Source: CATZDY01 sp045599035
Lineage (GTDB): Bacteria; Bacillota; Desulfotomaculia; Desulfotomaculales; Desulfocucumaceae
DNA length: 18,999 nt
NCBI GenBank assembly: GCA_045599035.1
Contig: JAZRVI010000047.1
Span: 1 to 18,999, forward strand
Direction: 5' to 3'
Shown one piece after another: positions 1-5,881 of the stretch. Within the stretch, counting starts at the first letter, position 1, and every line of letters begins with the position of its first letter. The notes beneath the pieces are model-generated. The model was not told the origin of the DNA, made no database searches, and saw only the letters and a program-made list of their open reading frames with translations. The position numbers and the translations under genes are program-made.

Positions 1-47
1 TATACGCAAGTTCTACCATGTGTATACTTAGAATCATGTTTATTCAT
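1..47 (-). CDS. tnpA: IS200/IS605-family Y1 transposase TnpA, N-terminal 15 codons (runs off window)
   Basis: The minus-strand frame opening at the ATG at 47 reads MNKHDSKYTHGRTCV and is cut by the window edge. The YTHGRTCVY stretch is, from memory, the characteristic start of small single-strand Y1 (HuH) transposases of the IS200/IS605 family, which excise and insert single-stranded DNA by recognising terminal hairpins. The catalytic HuH motif and tyrosine would lie beyond the window, so activity cannot be judged. A promoter and a terminal hairpin sit directly upstream, as expected at a left end. No Shine-Dalgarno sequence precedes the ATG. The call rests on only 15 residues plus this context. 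Confidence 0.7.
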   Translation of the reverse strand, partial: MNKHDSKYTHGRTCV

Positions 48-53
48 GTAATA

Positions 54-82
54 AGTGTATCATATTTTAATGCCTTGTGCAA
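54..82 (-). promoter_or_regulatory. Sigma-A-type promoter of tnpA, predicted to give a leaderless mRNA
   Basis: On the minus strand TTGCAC (77-82) and TACACT (54-59) are separated by exactly 17 bases, with TGA just before the -10 box. Only six bases separate the -10 box from the tnpA ATG, so the expected transcription start falls at or next to the start codon. This would explain the missing ribosome binding site and would keep transposase synthesis low. Confidence 0.6.
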
Positions 83-85
83 GCA

Positions 86-128
86 GGTGCGTTCATCTCG
101 GCTTTAAAAAACCGAGTTTCCTCGCACC
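86..128 (-). repeat. Nested stem-loop, probable left end of the IS200/IS605 element
   Basis: GGTGCG (86-91) pairs with CGCACC (123-128). Inside it CTCGG (97-101) pairs with CCGAG (112-116). Two small facing internal loops (92-96 and 117-122) separate the stems. The position, between the tnpA promoter and the end of the PHP gene, fits the subterminal hairpin that TnpA recognises. The element tip probably lies around 129-145. Serving as a terminator for the PHP gene is a less likely alternative, because no T-run follows the outer stem. Confidence 0.5.
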
Positions 129-165
129 AACAACAAAAAATTGCCTCAGCTTTCCTTTGAAGTCC

Positions 166-993
166 CTAAGCTTTACCCAACCAGGCCGCCTGTTTTAAAG
201 CTGTAACTGTTTGATAGGAAGTAGTTTCGCTGCCCAAAAGCACAGAATCCCGGTGTCCCAAACCATGATAATCCGAACCAGCAGTGGGAATCAAATGATA
301 TTGTTCCGCCAATTGGATATAATGCTGCCGTTGAGCTTGACTGTGAGCAGGATGTTTGACTTCCAGCCCCACCAAACCGGCCTCCAGCAATCGAGGCAAA
401 ATAAAATCACAATCCGCCAAACCGGGATGAGCCATGACCGCTGCCCCGCCGCTGGCCTTAATAAGCCTGACTGCTTCTTCCGGAGCAATGGGATAACGGG
501 GAACATAGGCCGCCCCCTGCTGTCCCAAATAGCGTTGAAAAGCTTCTTCATAACTGCAAACGGCTCCAATTTCCAGTAAAGCCCGAGCAATATGGGGACG
601 ACCCACCGAGCCTCTCCCGGCCAGCTCCAAAATTCGTTCCAATTCTATTTTAAGCTTTAATTTCTGCAATTTGGCAATCATTTTGGCCACCCGTTCGATT
701 CTTTTTTCCTGCCAAAAAGCCAATTTTTCCAGCAATAAGGAATCTTGCAAGTCCAGCCAATAGCCCAGAATATGAATATTAGCTGCCCCCAAAATAGTGC
801 TGATTTCCACTCCAGGGACAATTTCCAGCCCCAGCTCCTGACCGGCTGCCTGAGCCTCGCCAATCCCCCCCAAGGACTCATGATCAGTTATAGCCACGGC
901 CTGCAAGCCCAGTTGAACGGCCATTTCCACTATTTCCTGCGGGGTGTTTTTACCATCCGAATAATCCGTATGAATATGCAAATCTGCCGTCAT
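166..993 (-). CDS. PHP-domain phosphoesterase, TrpH/RNase AM-like
   Basis: A 275-residue protein of the polymerase-and-histidinol-phosphatase superfamily. Metal-binding motifs are visible in order: DLHIHTDYSDG (residues 4-14), TDHES (36-40), PGVEIS with Glu63, a middle GRPHIARAL motif, AHPGL, and near the C-terminus GSDYHG. This arrangement matches the TrpH family, whose E. coli member hydrolyses 3',5'-nucleoside bisphosphates and trims RNA 5' ends; the cellular substrate here is inferred. I chose the ATG at 993 because GAGGTGA sits just upstream and HIHTD then lies at the N-terminus as in homologues. The frame stays open a further 39 codons upstream, but that extension overlaps the likely promoter and has no family counterpart. 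It is probably monocistronic. Confidence 0.88.
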   Translation of the reverse strand: MTADLHIHTDYSDGKNTPQEIVEMAVQLGLQAVAITDHESLGGIGEAQAAGQELGLEIVPGVEISTILGAANIHILGYWLDLQDSLLLEKLAFWQEKRIERVAKMIAKLQKLKLKIELERILELAGRGSVGRPHIARALLEIGAVCSYEEAFQRYLGQQGAAYVPRYPIAPEEAVRLIKASGGAAVMAHPGLADCDFILPRLLEAGLVGLEVKHPAHSQAQRQHYIQLAEQYHLIPTAGSDYHGLGHRDSVLLGSETTSYQTVTALKQAAWLGKA

Positions 994-1066
994 TACTTTT
1001 TCACCTCTCAAATTTTTCCTAACTAAAATTCCTCCCACTTCTACAGATCCTATATCATCTGCTTCC

Positions 1067-1075
1067 ATTATAGCA
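1067..1075 (-). promoter_or_regulatory. Extended -10 promoter for the PHP gene
   Basis: Minus-strand TGCTATAAT (TGn extension at 1073-1075, TATAAT at 1067-1072) lies about 75 bases upstream of the chosen start codon. The -35 region at 17-base spacing is poor (TGTAAA), which the extended -10 element may offset. Confidence 0.5.
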
Positions 1076-1227
1076 CAAAAACACCTCAATTTACAGAAGT
1101 GTAGATCCAACCATCAGACTACTGAATCTGCAAAGCTTTTTAGTGCATGATTAATTCTTACTTCCCAGATTTTAGGTATTAACCAACCAAAAGCTCAAGA
1201 ACCGGTTGCCTAAAAAACCTACTCTAA

Positions 1228-1277
1228 AATAAAAAAAGTTTCAGCAGAAAAAGTGCTCTCCTGTTTACTGAAACTTT
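1228..1277 (-). terminator. Terminator-like hairpin between tRNA-Pro and the PHP gene
   Basis: AAAGTTTCAG (1235-1244) and CTGAAACTTT (1268-1277) form a 10-bp stem with a 23-base loop. On the minus strand it is followed by a T-run (1228-1234) and further T-rich sequence. It lies downstream of the tRNA-Pro terminator and upstream of the PHP promoter, so it may be a second, back-up terminator. The 994-1369 stretch otherwise holds only the PHP promoter and the tRNA terminator. Confidence 0.4.
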
Positions 1278-1332
1278 ATCATTGTTTAACTAAAACTAAA
1301 AATATGATTTTCAATAACCAATTTATCGGGAT

Positions 1333-1368
1333 CAAAAAATCGGAGTCATTAAATTAATGACTCCGATT
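1333..1368 (-). terminator. Rho-independent terminator of tRNA-Pro
   Basis: AATCGGAGTCATT (1338-1350) and AATGACTCCGATT (1356-1368) form a perfect 13-bp stem with a 5-base loop. On the minus strand TTTTTT follows. It begins immediately after the encoded CCA end of the tRNA. Confidence 0.85.
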
Positions 1369-1369
1369 C

Positions 1370-1446
1370 TGGTCGGGATGACAGGATTTGAACCTGCGGC
1401 CTCACGGTCCCGAACCGTGCGCTCTACCAAACTGAGCTACATCCCG
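1370..1446 (-). tRNA. tRNA-Pro, anticodon CGG
   Basis: A 77-base minus-strand cloverleaf. The acceptor arm CGGGATG (1440-1446) pairs with CATCCCG (1374-1380). The anticodon stem CACGG/CCGTG holds the loop TTCGGGA, giving anticodon CGG, which reads CCG proline codons. The T-loop is GTTCAAATC and the D-arm GTAGCTCAGTTTGGTAGAGC. The discriminator A is followed by a genomically encoded CCA. Confidence 0.97.
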
Positions 1447-1473
1447 AAAAAAATATTATTTCAGACAACTAGT

Positions 1474-1502
1474 ATTATCCTACAAAACCCCCTTTCTGTC
1501 AA
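1474..1502 (-). promoter_or_regulatory. Promoter of tRNA-Pro
   Basis: Minus-strand TTGACA (1497-1502) and GATAAT (1474-1479) have a 17-base spacer and lie about 28 bases before the mature tRNA 5' end. The near-consensus match fits a stable-RNA promoter. Confidence 0.8.
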
Positions 1503-1535
1503 GAAAAAAATTAAAATTTTTCCTGTATTTCTGGA

Positions 1536-1563
1536 CTGCGATAAGCTCCACAGCCTATCGCAG
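1536..1563 (-). terminator. Strong hairpin downstream of efp, no immediate T-run
   Basis: CTGCGATAAGCT (1536-1547) and AGCCTATCGCAG (1552-1563) form a 12-bp stem with one wobble pair and a 4-base loop, 20 bases after the efp stop. The T-rich stretch on the minus strand comes only about 20 bases later, so it may stabilise the mRNA 3' end or be a weak terminator. Confidence 0.45.
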
Positions 1564-1582
1564 CCAAAAACAGTCAGTCCGG

Positions 1583-2140
1583 TTAGGCTCTTTTCAGATA
1601 TTGCCCGGAGCGAGTGTCAATCTGTAATATATCACCAACATTAACAAAAAACGGAACCTGAACAATATAACCGGTTTCCAAAGTGGCAGGTTTGGTACCT
1701 CCAGTTGCCGTATCACCTTTGATTCCCGGTTCAGTTTCTACAACTTCCAGTTCAACAAAATTAGGCAAATCCACACCCAAAGACTGTCCATTGTAGCTCA
1801 TAATCTTAATCATCATATTTTCTTTCAAATACTTAACAGCATCACCCAAATCATCTACGGATAAAGCAATCTGATCAAAGCTTTCCATATCCATGAAATT
1901 ATAATCGCTTCCATCGTTATATAAATACTGAACTTCCCGGCGTTCTACTCTGGCCTTGGGCAACTTTTCTCCGGCATTAAAGGTTCTTTCAATAACCGCA
2001 CCCGTCCGCAGATTTTTGATTTTGGCACGCACAAAAGCGGAACCCTTGCCTGGCTTAACATGCTGAAACTCAACCACCTGATAAACATCGTTTTCAAATT
2101 CAATAGTCAGACCGGTTTTAAATTCATTAGTAGAAACCAT
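1583..2140 (-). CDS. efp: Translation elongation factor P
   Basis: The 185-residue protein is full length for EF-P, which binds between the P and E sites and rescues ribosomes stalled on consecutive prolines. The N-terminal KOW-like domain carries the loop VKPGKGSAF; its Lys32 is the residue that is modified in Bacillus. The OB domains follow, including EVVETEPGIKGDTA and the C-terminal signature FVNVGDILQIDTRSGQYL. The start ATG at 2140 follows GGGGAGAAG at a suitable distance. The gene lies 82 bases downstream of an M24 peptidase, the same order as yqhT-efp in Bacillus subtilis, and is probably co-transcribed with it. The epm-type modification genes are not in the window. Confidence 0.97.
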   Translation of the reverse strand: MVSTNEFKTGLTIEFENDVYQVVEFQHVKPGKGSAFVRAKIKNLRTGAVIERTFNAGEKLPKARVERREVQYLYNDGSDYNFMDMESFDQIALSVDDLGDAVKYLKENMMIKIMSYNGQSLGVDLPNFVELEVVETEPGIKGDTATGGTKPATLETGYIVQVPFFVNVGDILQIDTRSGQYLKRA

Positions 2141-2222
2141 AGTTGTAAGCTTCTCCCCTTCTGGATTTTTGTATTAATTTCTTGCTCAATCCCCTCAACA
2201 CCTGCAAAGCCCGCAAAAAAAT

Positions 2223-3281
2223 TCAGCAAATCACCAGCTCATTTTTGGGTGAATTCGTAAAATTGCGGCATCCGTCGGCTTGAATAACCACCAAATCCTC
2301 AATGCGGACTCCGCCCCAGCCCGGCAAATAAATCCCCGGTTCCACGGTTACGACCATACCAGGCTGTAAAATGTCCAAAGAGGTTTTGGACAGCCGGGGC
2401 TGTTCATGGATTACCAGACCCACTCCATGCCCGGTGCTATGTCCAAAATAAGCCCCATATCCGGCTTTTTCGATAATCTGCCGAGCCGCCCAATCTGCTT
2501 CTGCTCCGCTGATCCCGGCTTTCAAAGTTTCCAGACCGGCCAATTGAGCTTCCAAAACAATCTGATAGATTTCCTTTTCTTTGGCTCCAGCCTGCCCCAC
2601 AGCTATCGTTCTGGTCATATCCGAACAGTAATGTTCCCAGACGCAGCCAAAGTCCAAAACCACCAAATCCCCCTTGGCCAGCTTTTTATCTGAAGCAGTT
2701 CCATGCGGTAAGGCTGCCCGACTGCCAGAAGCCACAATAGTGGTAAAGGAGGTTTCGCTGGCTCCTTGTTTTCGCATTAAAAATTCCAGCTCCAAAGCCA
2801 GATCCTGTTCACGAACTCCCGGCTTAATCAAGGGCAAAAGCTGTTCAAACGCCTGATCCCCAATACTTACAGCCCGTGCAATTCGTTCAATTTCATTAGC
2901 TTCCTTAATCAGCCGCAGATTTTCTATTGTTTGGGGTAAGGAAAGCAAAGTAACTTTAGGCAGAGACTTTTGCAAACGAAGATAATCGTCATAAGTCCAA
3001 AAATCTCCTTCCAAAGCCAGTTGAGTAATATTTTCTCTGGCCAGAATAGTCGGCAATTCCTTATAAAGGCTTTGCTCAAGCTGAATTACTTCCCAGCCCT
3101 GACATTGAGCCAAGGCCTGTTCCACATAACGAAAATCCACCAAAACCAACTGTTTATCCGGCAAAATTAAAGCATAACCTTCCGTACCAGTAAACCCGCT
3201 GAAATAAAAACGGTTTTCCGGCCGAGCCAGCAAAAAAGCTTCTGCTTCTCCCCAGGCCTCTCTTAATTTATTTACTCGCAA
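2223..3281 (-). CDS. M24-family Xaa-Pro aminopeptidase (YqhT/PepP-like)
   Basis: A metallopeptidase of about 352 residues that would remove the N-terminal residue from peptides with proline at position 2. It has an N-terminal creatinase-like domain (RPENRFYFSGFTGTEGYAL near residue 20), then the pita-bread fold with its five metal ligands visible: VVLDFGCVWEHYCSDMTR (two Asp), GHSTGHGVG (His), TVEPGIYLPG (Glu) and GGVRIED (Glu). I placed the start at the TTG at 3281: AAGGAGG lies eight bases upstream and overlaps the stop codon of the preceding pmbA gene. The frame could open 17 codons earlier at another TTG, but that would lie deep inside pmbA and lack a ribosome site. It is tightly coupled to pmbA upstream and efp downstream. 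Confidence 0.9.
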   Translation of the reverse strand: MRVNKLREAWGEAEAFLLARPENRFYFSGFTGTEGYALILPDKQLVLVDFRYVEQALAQCQGWEVIQLEQSLYKELPTILARENITQLALEGDFWTYDDYLRLQKSLPKVTLLSLPQTIENLRLIKEANEIERIARAVSIGDQAFEQLLPLIKPGVREQDLALELEFLMRKQGASETSFTTIVASGSRAALPHGTASDKKLAKGDLVVLDFGCVWEHYCSDMTRTIAVGQAGAKEKEIYQIVLEAQLAGLETLKAGISGAEADWAARQIIEKAGYGAYFGHSTGHGVGLVIHEQPRLSKTSLDILQPGMVVTVEPGIYLPGWGGVRIEDLVVIQADGCRNFTNSPKNELVIC

Positions 3282-3294
3282 AACCTTAACCTCC

Positions 3295-4644
3295 TTAATC
3301 CCCTTGTCTACCGCTAACCGACAGCCTTTCAATTAACAAAGAAGGCATACCTCGACTGCCATAAAAGGTTAAATCAGAACCTACGGCTTTAACTTTGGCA
3401 AACAAATCCAAAACATTACCGGCAAGAGCCAGCCCTCTTACCGGCTTCACAACTCGCCCTTTCTCAATGAGCAAGCCGGAAGCTCCCACCGAAAAATCTC
3501 CGGAAACCGGATTAGCCGTGTGCATTCCCATAATTTCGGTAATCAGCAGACCTTTTTCCAGTCCTTGCATCATTTGTTCCAAAGTCAGGCTGCCCGGTTC
3601 CAAAAATAAATTGGTAGTACCTACTCCGGGGGTTCCCTTAAAGGAAGCCCGCACTCCATTTCCGGTACTTTGGCTTTTTGCTTTGGCAGCTGTGTAGCAG
3701 TTAAATAAAAATTGCTGCAAAATTCCCTCTCGAATTAAAACCTTTCGCTGCATGGGAGTTCCTTCTCCATCAAAAGGCAGAGAGGCCAAACCGCCGACCA
3801 AAAGGCCATCATCTACCAAAGTAATTAGCCCGGAGGCAATTTTCTGCCCCAATTTGTCAGCCAATAAAGACTTGCCTTTTTGCACCGCCTCAGCCGAAAG
3901 CGAAGAAGCCAAAAGCCCCAAAAAACCTCTGGCCACATAAGGCTCCAGGATTACCGGCATTTCTCCGCCTGAACCATTTTCGGCTCCCAGCATTCGCACC
4001 GCCCGATGGACTGCCTCCTGACTGACCTGAACCGGATTTAAGTCCCGATACCTAGTTCGATAGTCCAAAGCAAAGCCATTTTGTTTATCACCATTTTCTT
4101 CAGCAGCCAAAGACAGGTTTAAGCCAAAATAAGCTCCCCGGCTGTATAAGTTTACGCCCCGGCTGTTGACTAAGACAATTTCCTCTTCAATATCCGTATA
4201 TCCAGCTTCGTGAATTATTTTAACCCGGCAATCCTGAACCCCGGCTTCCAGCTCTTTAGCCAAAGCAATTTTACTTTCTGTGCTGACCTGGTTAATAGCC
4301 GGATCATATTGTTCAAAATCCGGATAATAACTGGCCGGTTCCGGCAAAAAACCATAAGGATCTTCAGCCACAATGGAAGCATTCGCCATAGCCTGTTCCA
4401 CAGTTTCCGTCAAATTAGCTGCCTCCAAAATGGAAGTAAAGGCAAAACCGGCTTTTTTCTTTTTAAAAACCCGCAGTCCCAAACCGCTTTCCTCTGCTAA
4501 TTTCAAGGTATCTACTTTCTGCTTACGAACAATAATTTCCAATTCCCGGTTAAGTCCCAAATAAGCTTCCGCACTTTCCGCCCCGGCAGCCAAAGCCTCT
4601 TGCACCGCCTGATGAGCAATAGCCTGCAACCTTTCTTTATCCAT
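3295..4644 (-). CDS. pmbA: PmbA/TldE-family metalloprotease subunit
   Basis: The 449-residue protein matches the TldD/TldE (PmbA) family, implicated in microcin maturation, CcdA degradation and processing of small peptides. The N-terminal domain includes ALAAGAESAEAYLG and the RVFKKKKAGFAFTS strand. The C-terminal domain holds GEGTPMQRKVLIREGIL and the signature GMHTANPVSGDFSVGASG. No HExxxH zinc motif is visible, which points to the TldE subunit; no TldD gene is in the window. The ATG at 4644 follows AAGGGG. The frame continues 17 codons upstream, but that part lies in the transposon remnant and is not expected to be translated. It heads the run pmbA-M24-efp. I could not place a convincing promoter, and the transposon remnant occupies the usual position. 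Confidence 0.9.
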   Translation of the reverse strand: MDKERLQAIAHQAVQEALAAGAESAEAYLGLNRELEIIVRKQKVDTLKLAEESGLGLRVFKKKKAGFAFTSILEAANLTETVEQAMANASIVAEDPYGFLPEPASYYPDFEQYDPAINQVSTESKIALAKELEAGVQDCRVKIIHEAGYTDIEEEIVLVNSRGVNLYSRGAYFGLNLSLAAEENGDKQNGFALDYRTRYRDLNPVQVSQEAVHRAVRMLGAENGSGGEMPVILEPYVARGFLGLLASSLSAEAVQKGKSLLADKLGQKIASGLITLVDDGLLVGGLASLPFDGEGTPMQRKVLIREGILQQFLFNCYTAAKAKSQSTGNGVRASFKGTPGVGTTNLFLEPGSLTLEQMMQGLEKGLLITEIMGMHTANPVSGDFSVGASGLLIEKGRVVKPVRGLALAGNVLDLFAKVKAVGSDLTFYGSRGMPSLLIERLSVSGRQGD

Positions 4645-4670
4645 AGATTTCCCCTTCTTGACCTTTTTAA

Positions 4671-4905
4671 CACGATGTGAGCAAGAAATCCCCACCTCTA
4701 TAGGTGGCGGGATGAATTGCGATAAACAGCGTTTTCTTGACTTTTGTTATCCATGTTATAATTATAATATAAAAAGAGTAGGGATGGAATAGCCCAAACT
4801 CATACGCCTGTGGACATTGTGTAAGACTTGAGCTAACGATTATGTTAGCCAGGCAGTAGTGGTTGAAGCAGGAAGCTCCGACTTCTATAAGTCGGAGTAG
4901 TTCAC
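4671..4905 (+). mobile_element. Coding-depleted IS200/IS605-type element (MITE-like) with both terminal hairpins
   Basis: The element starts with the hairpin CCACCT-CTAT-AGGTGG (4692-4707) and ends with CTCCGACTT-CTAT-AAGTCGGAG (4876-4897) followed by TAGTTCAC. Both have the same CTAT loop, and TTCAC is a familiar right-end terminus of IS605-type elements. An extended -10 promoter lies inside: TGTTATAAT at 4754-4762, with TTGACT at 4737-4742. No transposase frame is present. A short open stretch at 4786-4824 reads GIAQTHTPVDIV and then stops, possibly the TnpB C-terminus. The sequence TTTAA precedes it at 4666-4670 and could be the insertion/TAM site. The exact ends are estimates. Such elements can be mobilised in trans by a matching TnpA; the one at the left edge has a different hairpin. 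Confidence 0.7.
4810..4905 (+). ncRNA. Omega-RNA-like right end of the IS605-type element
   Basis: TnpB nucleases use an RNA transcribed across the transposon right end, whose guide is the sequence just beyond the element. This stretch resembles such a scaffold. It has the hairpin GCTAAC-GATTAT-GTTAGC (4832-4849), a conserved-looking linker AGGCAGTAGTGGTTGAAGCA (4851-4870), the 9-bp terminal hairpin (4876-4897) and the end TTCAC. The guide would begin at 4906. Resemblance is from memory of IS605-group right ends. No TnpB is present here, so the RNA, if made, would have to work with a TnpB from elsewhere. Confidence 0.4.
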
Positions 4906-4944
4906 TATATTTCCCCTTCCAGCCGCCAATTCCCTTTTTCTTTT

Positions 4945-5157
4945 TTAATGCCATTGACCGCTGCCCTGCTTTAAAGAAAATAAGCTTTTCAAGGACAGCG
5001 GAGTTAACTCGCTGATTCGAGCTTCTGAAATTAAGGACAAATCCAAAAAAGCCAAAACCGCCATTTCTTCTTTCTGAGAATCCGTATAAAAACCCAAAAT
5101 GCAAAATTGCAGATTTTCCCCATAAACTTCCCGCAAGACAATATCTCCCACCTGCAT
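4945..5157 (-). pseudogene. N-terminal fragment of a YabG-like sporulation protease
   Basis: A 70-codon minus-strand frame starts at an ATG preceded by GGGGAGGT. Residues 1-52 (VGDIVLREVYGENLQF, then LGFYTDSQKEEMAVLAFL and LSLISEARISEL) follow the pattern of the N-terminal barrel of YabG, a spore-coat processing protease of nearly 300 residues. The catalytic region is absent: after residue about 55 the sequence no longer resembles the family, and the frame stops 40 bases before the IS605-type element. I read this as a gene truncated by a rearrangement linked to that insertion. The alternative is a genuine small protein keeping only this domain, since start and ribosome site are intact. Confidence 0.55.
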
Positions 5158-5198
5158 GGTTTTACCTCCCCAATTTTAATTTATTTCTTAATATGCCC

Positions 5199-5224
5199 AG
5201 TCAATTGGATTGGTTCGGTATAAT
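5199..5224. promoter_or_regulatory. Divergent promoter region between the yabG fragment and the DUF3243 gene
   Basis: On the plus strand TATAAT (5219-5224) stands about 58 bases before the DUF3243 start, with no clear -35 box. On the minus strand TTGACT (5199-5204) could be a -35 box for the yabG fragment with an AT-rich -10 near 5178-5187. Both assignments are weak. Confidence 0.35.
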
Positions 5225-5281
5225 CAAACCGCCTGTCGGAGCATACTAAACCTGAACATCCAGCAAAGGAGAAGATAAGCT

Positions 5282-5542
5282 ATGCACAATGAAGTTACTT
5301 CCAAATGGTCCAATTGGAAAGATTTTTTAGGTGAAGCTGTAGAATTTGCCGAAGAAATTGGCATTTCCCGGAAACAAATTGCGGATTTGGCTTTACAGGC
5401 TGGCAATATCCTGGCCTCCGAAGTGGAGCCAGCCAGCCCGGAACAGCAGGTCTTAAAAGAACTATGGCTTTCGGCCGATGATTCTGAAAAACAGGCTTTG
5501 GCTTCTTTGATGACCAAACTCAGCCTGAGCGAAACCAAATAA
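5282..5542 (+). CDS. DUF3243 family protein (YmfJ-like)
   Basis: A small soluble 86-residue protein. The core W-NWKDFLGEAVEFAEEIGIS, then ILASEVEPASPEQQVLKELW and a closing ALASLMTKL helix match the DUF3243 pattern of Bacillus YmfJ. The function of the family is not established. The start ATG at 5282 follows AAAGGAG (5265-5271). It is monocistronic, divergent from the yabG fragment and followed by the tRNA-Leu transcription unit. Confidence 0.85.
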   Translation: MHNEVTSKWSNWKDFLGEAVEFAEEIGISRKQIADLALQAGNILASEVEPASPEQQVLKELWLSADDSEKQALASLMTKLSLSETK

Positions 5543-5580
5543 ATCTTTCATTTTTATTGACAAAAACCTTAAATTTGAGC

Positions 5581-5609
5581 TTGACTTAAAACCGCCAATA
5601 TGCTACTAT
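5581..5609 (+). promoter_or_regulatory. Promoter of tRNA-Leu
   Basis: TTGACT (5581-5586) and TACTAT (5604-5609) have a 17-base spacer, and TGC precedes the -10 box. It lies about 24 bases before the mature tRNA. Confidence 0.75.
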
Positions 5610-5632
5610 AGTATTCGTCCGAGGGATGCTCG

Positions 5633-5719
5633 GCGGTAGTGGCGGAATTGGCAGACGCGTAAGATTCAGGTTCTTATGCCTTTCGGGGTGTGGAGGTTCA
5701 AGTCCTCTCTACCGCACCA
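5633..5719 (+). tRNA. tRNA-Leu, anticodon CAG
   Basis: An 87-base class II tRNA. The acceptor GCGGTAG (5633-5639) pairs with CTACCGC (5709-5715). The anticodon stem TAAGA/TCTTA encloses TTCAGGT, giving anticodon CAG for CTG codons. The long variable arm TGCCTTTCGGGGTG is typical of leucine tRNAs. The T-loop is GTTCAAGTC and CCA is encoded. Confidence 0.97.
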
Positions 5720-5722
5720 AAA

Positions 5723-5757
5723 AGACGATAGCTTTTCAAAGCTGTCGTCTTTTTCTT
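5723..5757 (+). terminator. Rho-independent terminator of tRNA-Leu
   Basis: AGACGATAGCTT (5723-5734) and AAGCTGTCGTCT (5739-5750) form a 12-bp stem with one wobble pair and a TTCA loop. TTTTCTTT follows. Confidence 0.88.
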
Positions 5758-5785
5758 TACCTTACCGCTTATTTTATCAAGCGGA

Positions 5786-5819
5786 AAAAGGCAGGATAGG
5801 CATGAAATCATGCCTATCC
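5786..5819 (-). terminator. Terminator of the CoA-disulfide reductase-like gene
   Basis: GGATAGGCATG (5794-5804) and CATGCCTATCC (5809-5819) form a perfect 11-bp stem. On the minus strand TGCCTTTTT follows. It lies 62 bases beyond the stop of the minus-strand gene. A second small hairpin (5765-5784, CCGCTT/AAGCGG) follows. Confidence 0.78.
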
Positions 5820-5881
5820 CACAAAAATTACAATATGATTATCTCATGAGCAATAGCCTAAGAGCAATCCTGTTTAATAAA

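Noticed and set aside
1357..1644. A 95-codon plus-strand open frame
   Set aside because: It runs antisense through the tRNA-Pro gene, its promoter and the efp 3' end, so it is a shadow.
3282..3332. Longer N-terminus for the M24 peptidase, from a TTG at 3332
   Set aside because: The added 17 residues overlap pmbA, lack a ribosome site and are not expected in the family; the TTG at 3281 has AAGGAGG at ideal spacing.
4667..5104. A 145-codon minus-strand open frame running through the IS605-type element and the yabG fragment
   Set aside because: It crosses the transposon hairpins and promoter, is in a different frame from the YabG-like sequence, and its predicted protein has no recognisable pattern.
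5765..5784. CCGCTT/AAGCGG hairpin as a plus-strand terminator
   Set aside because: The stem is only 6 bp and is followed by A's on the plus strand; on the minus strand the stronger hairpin at 5794-5819 already explains termination.
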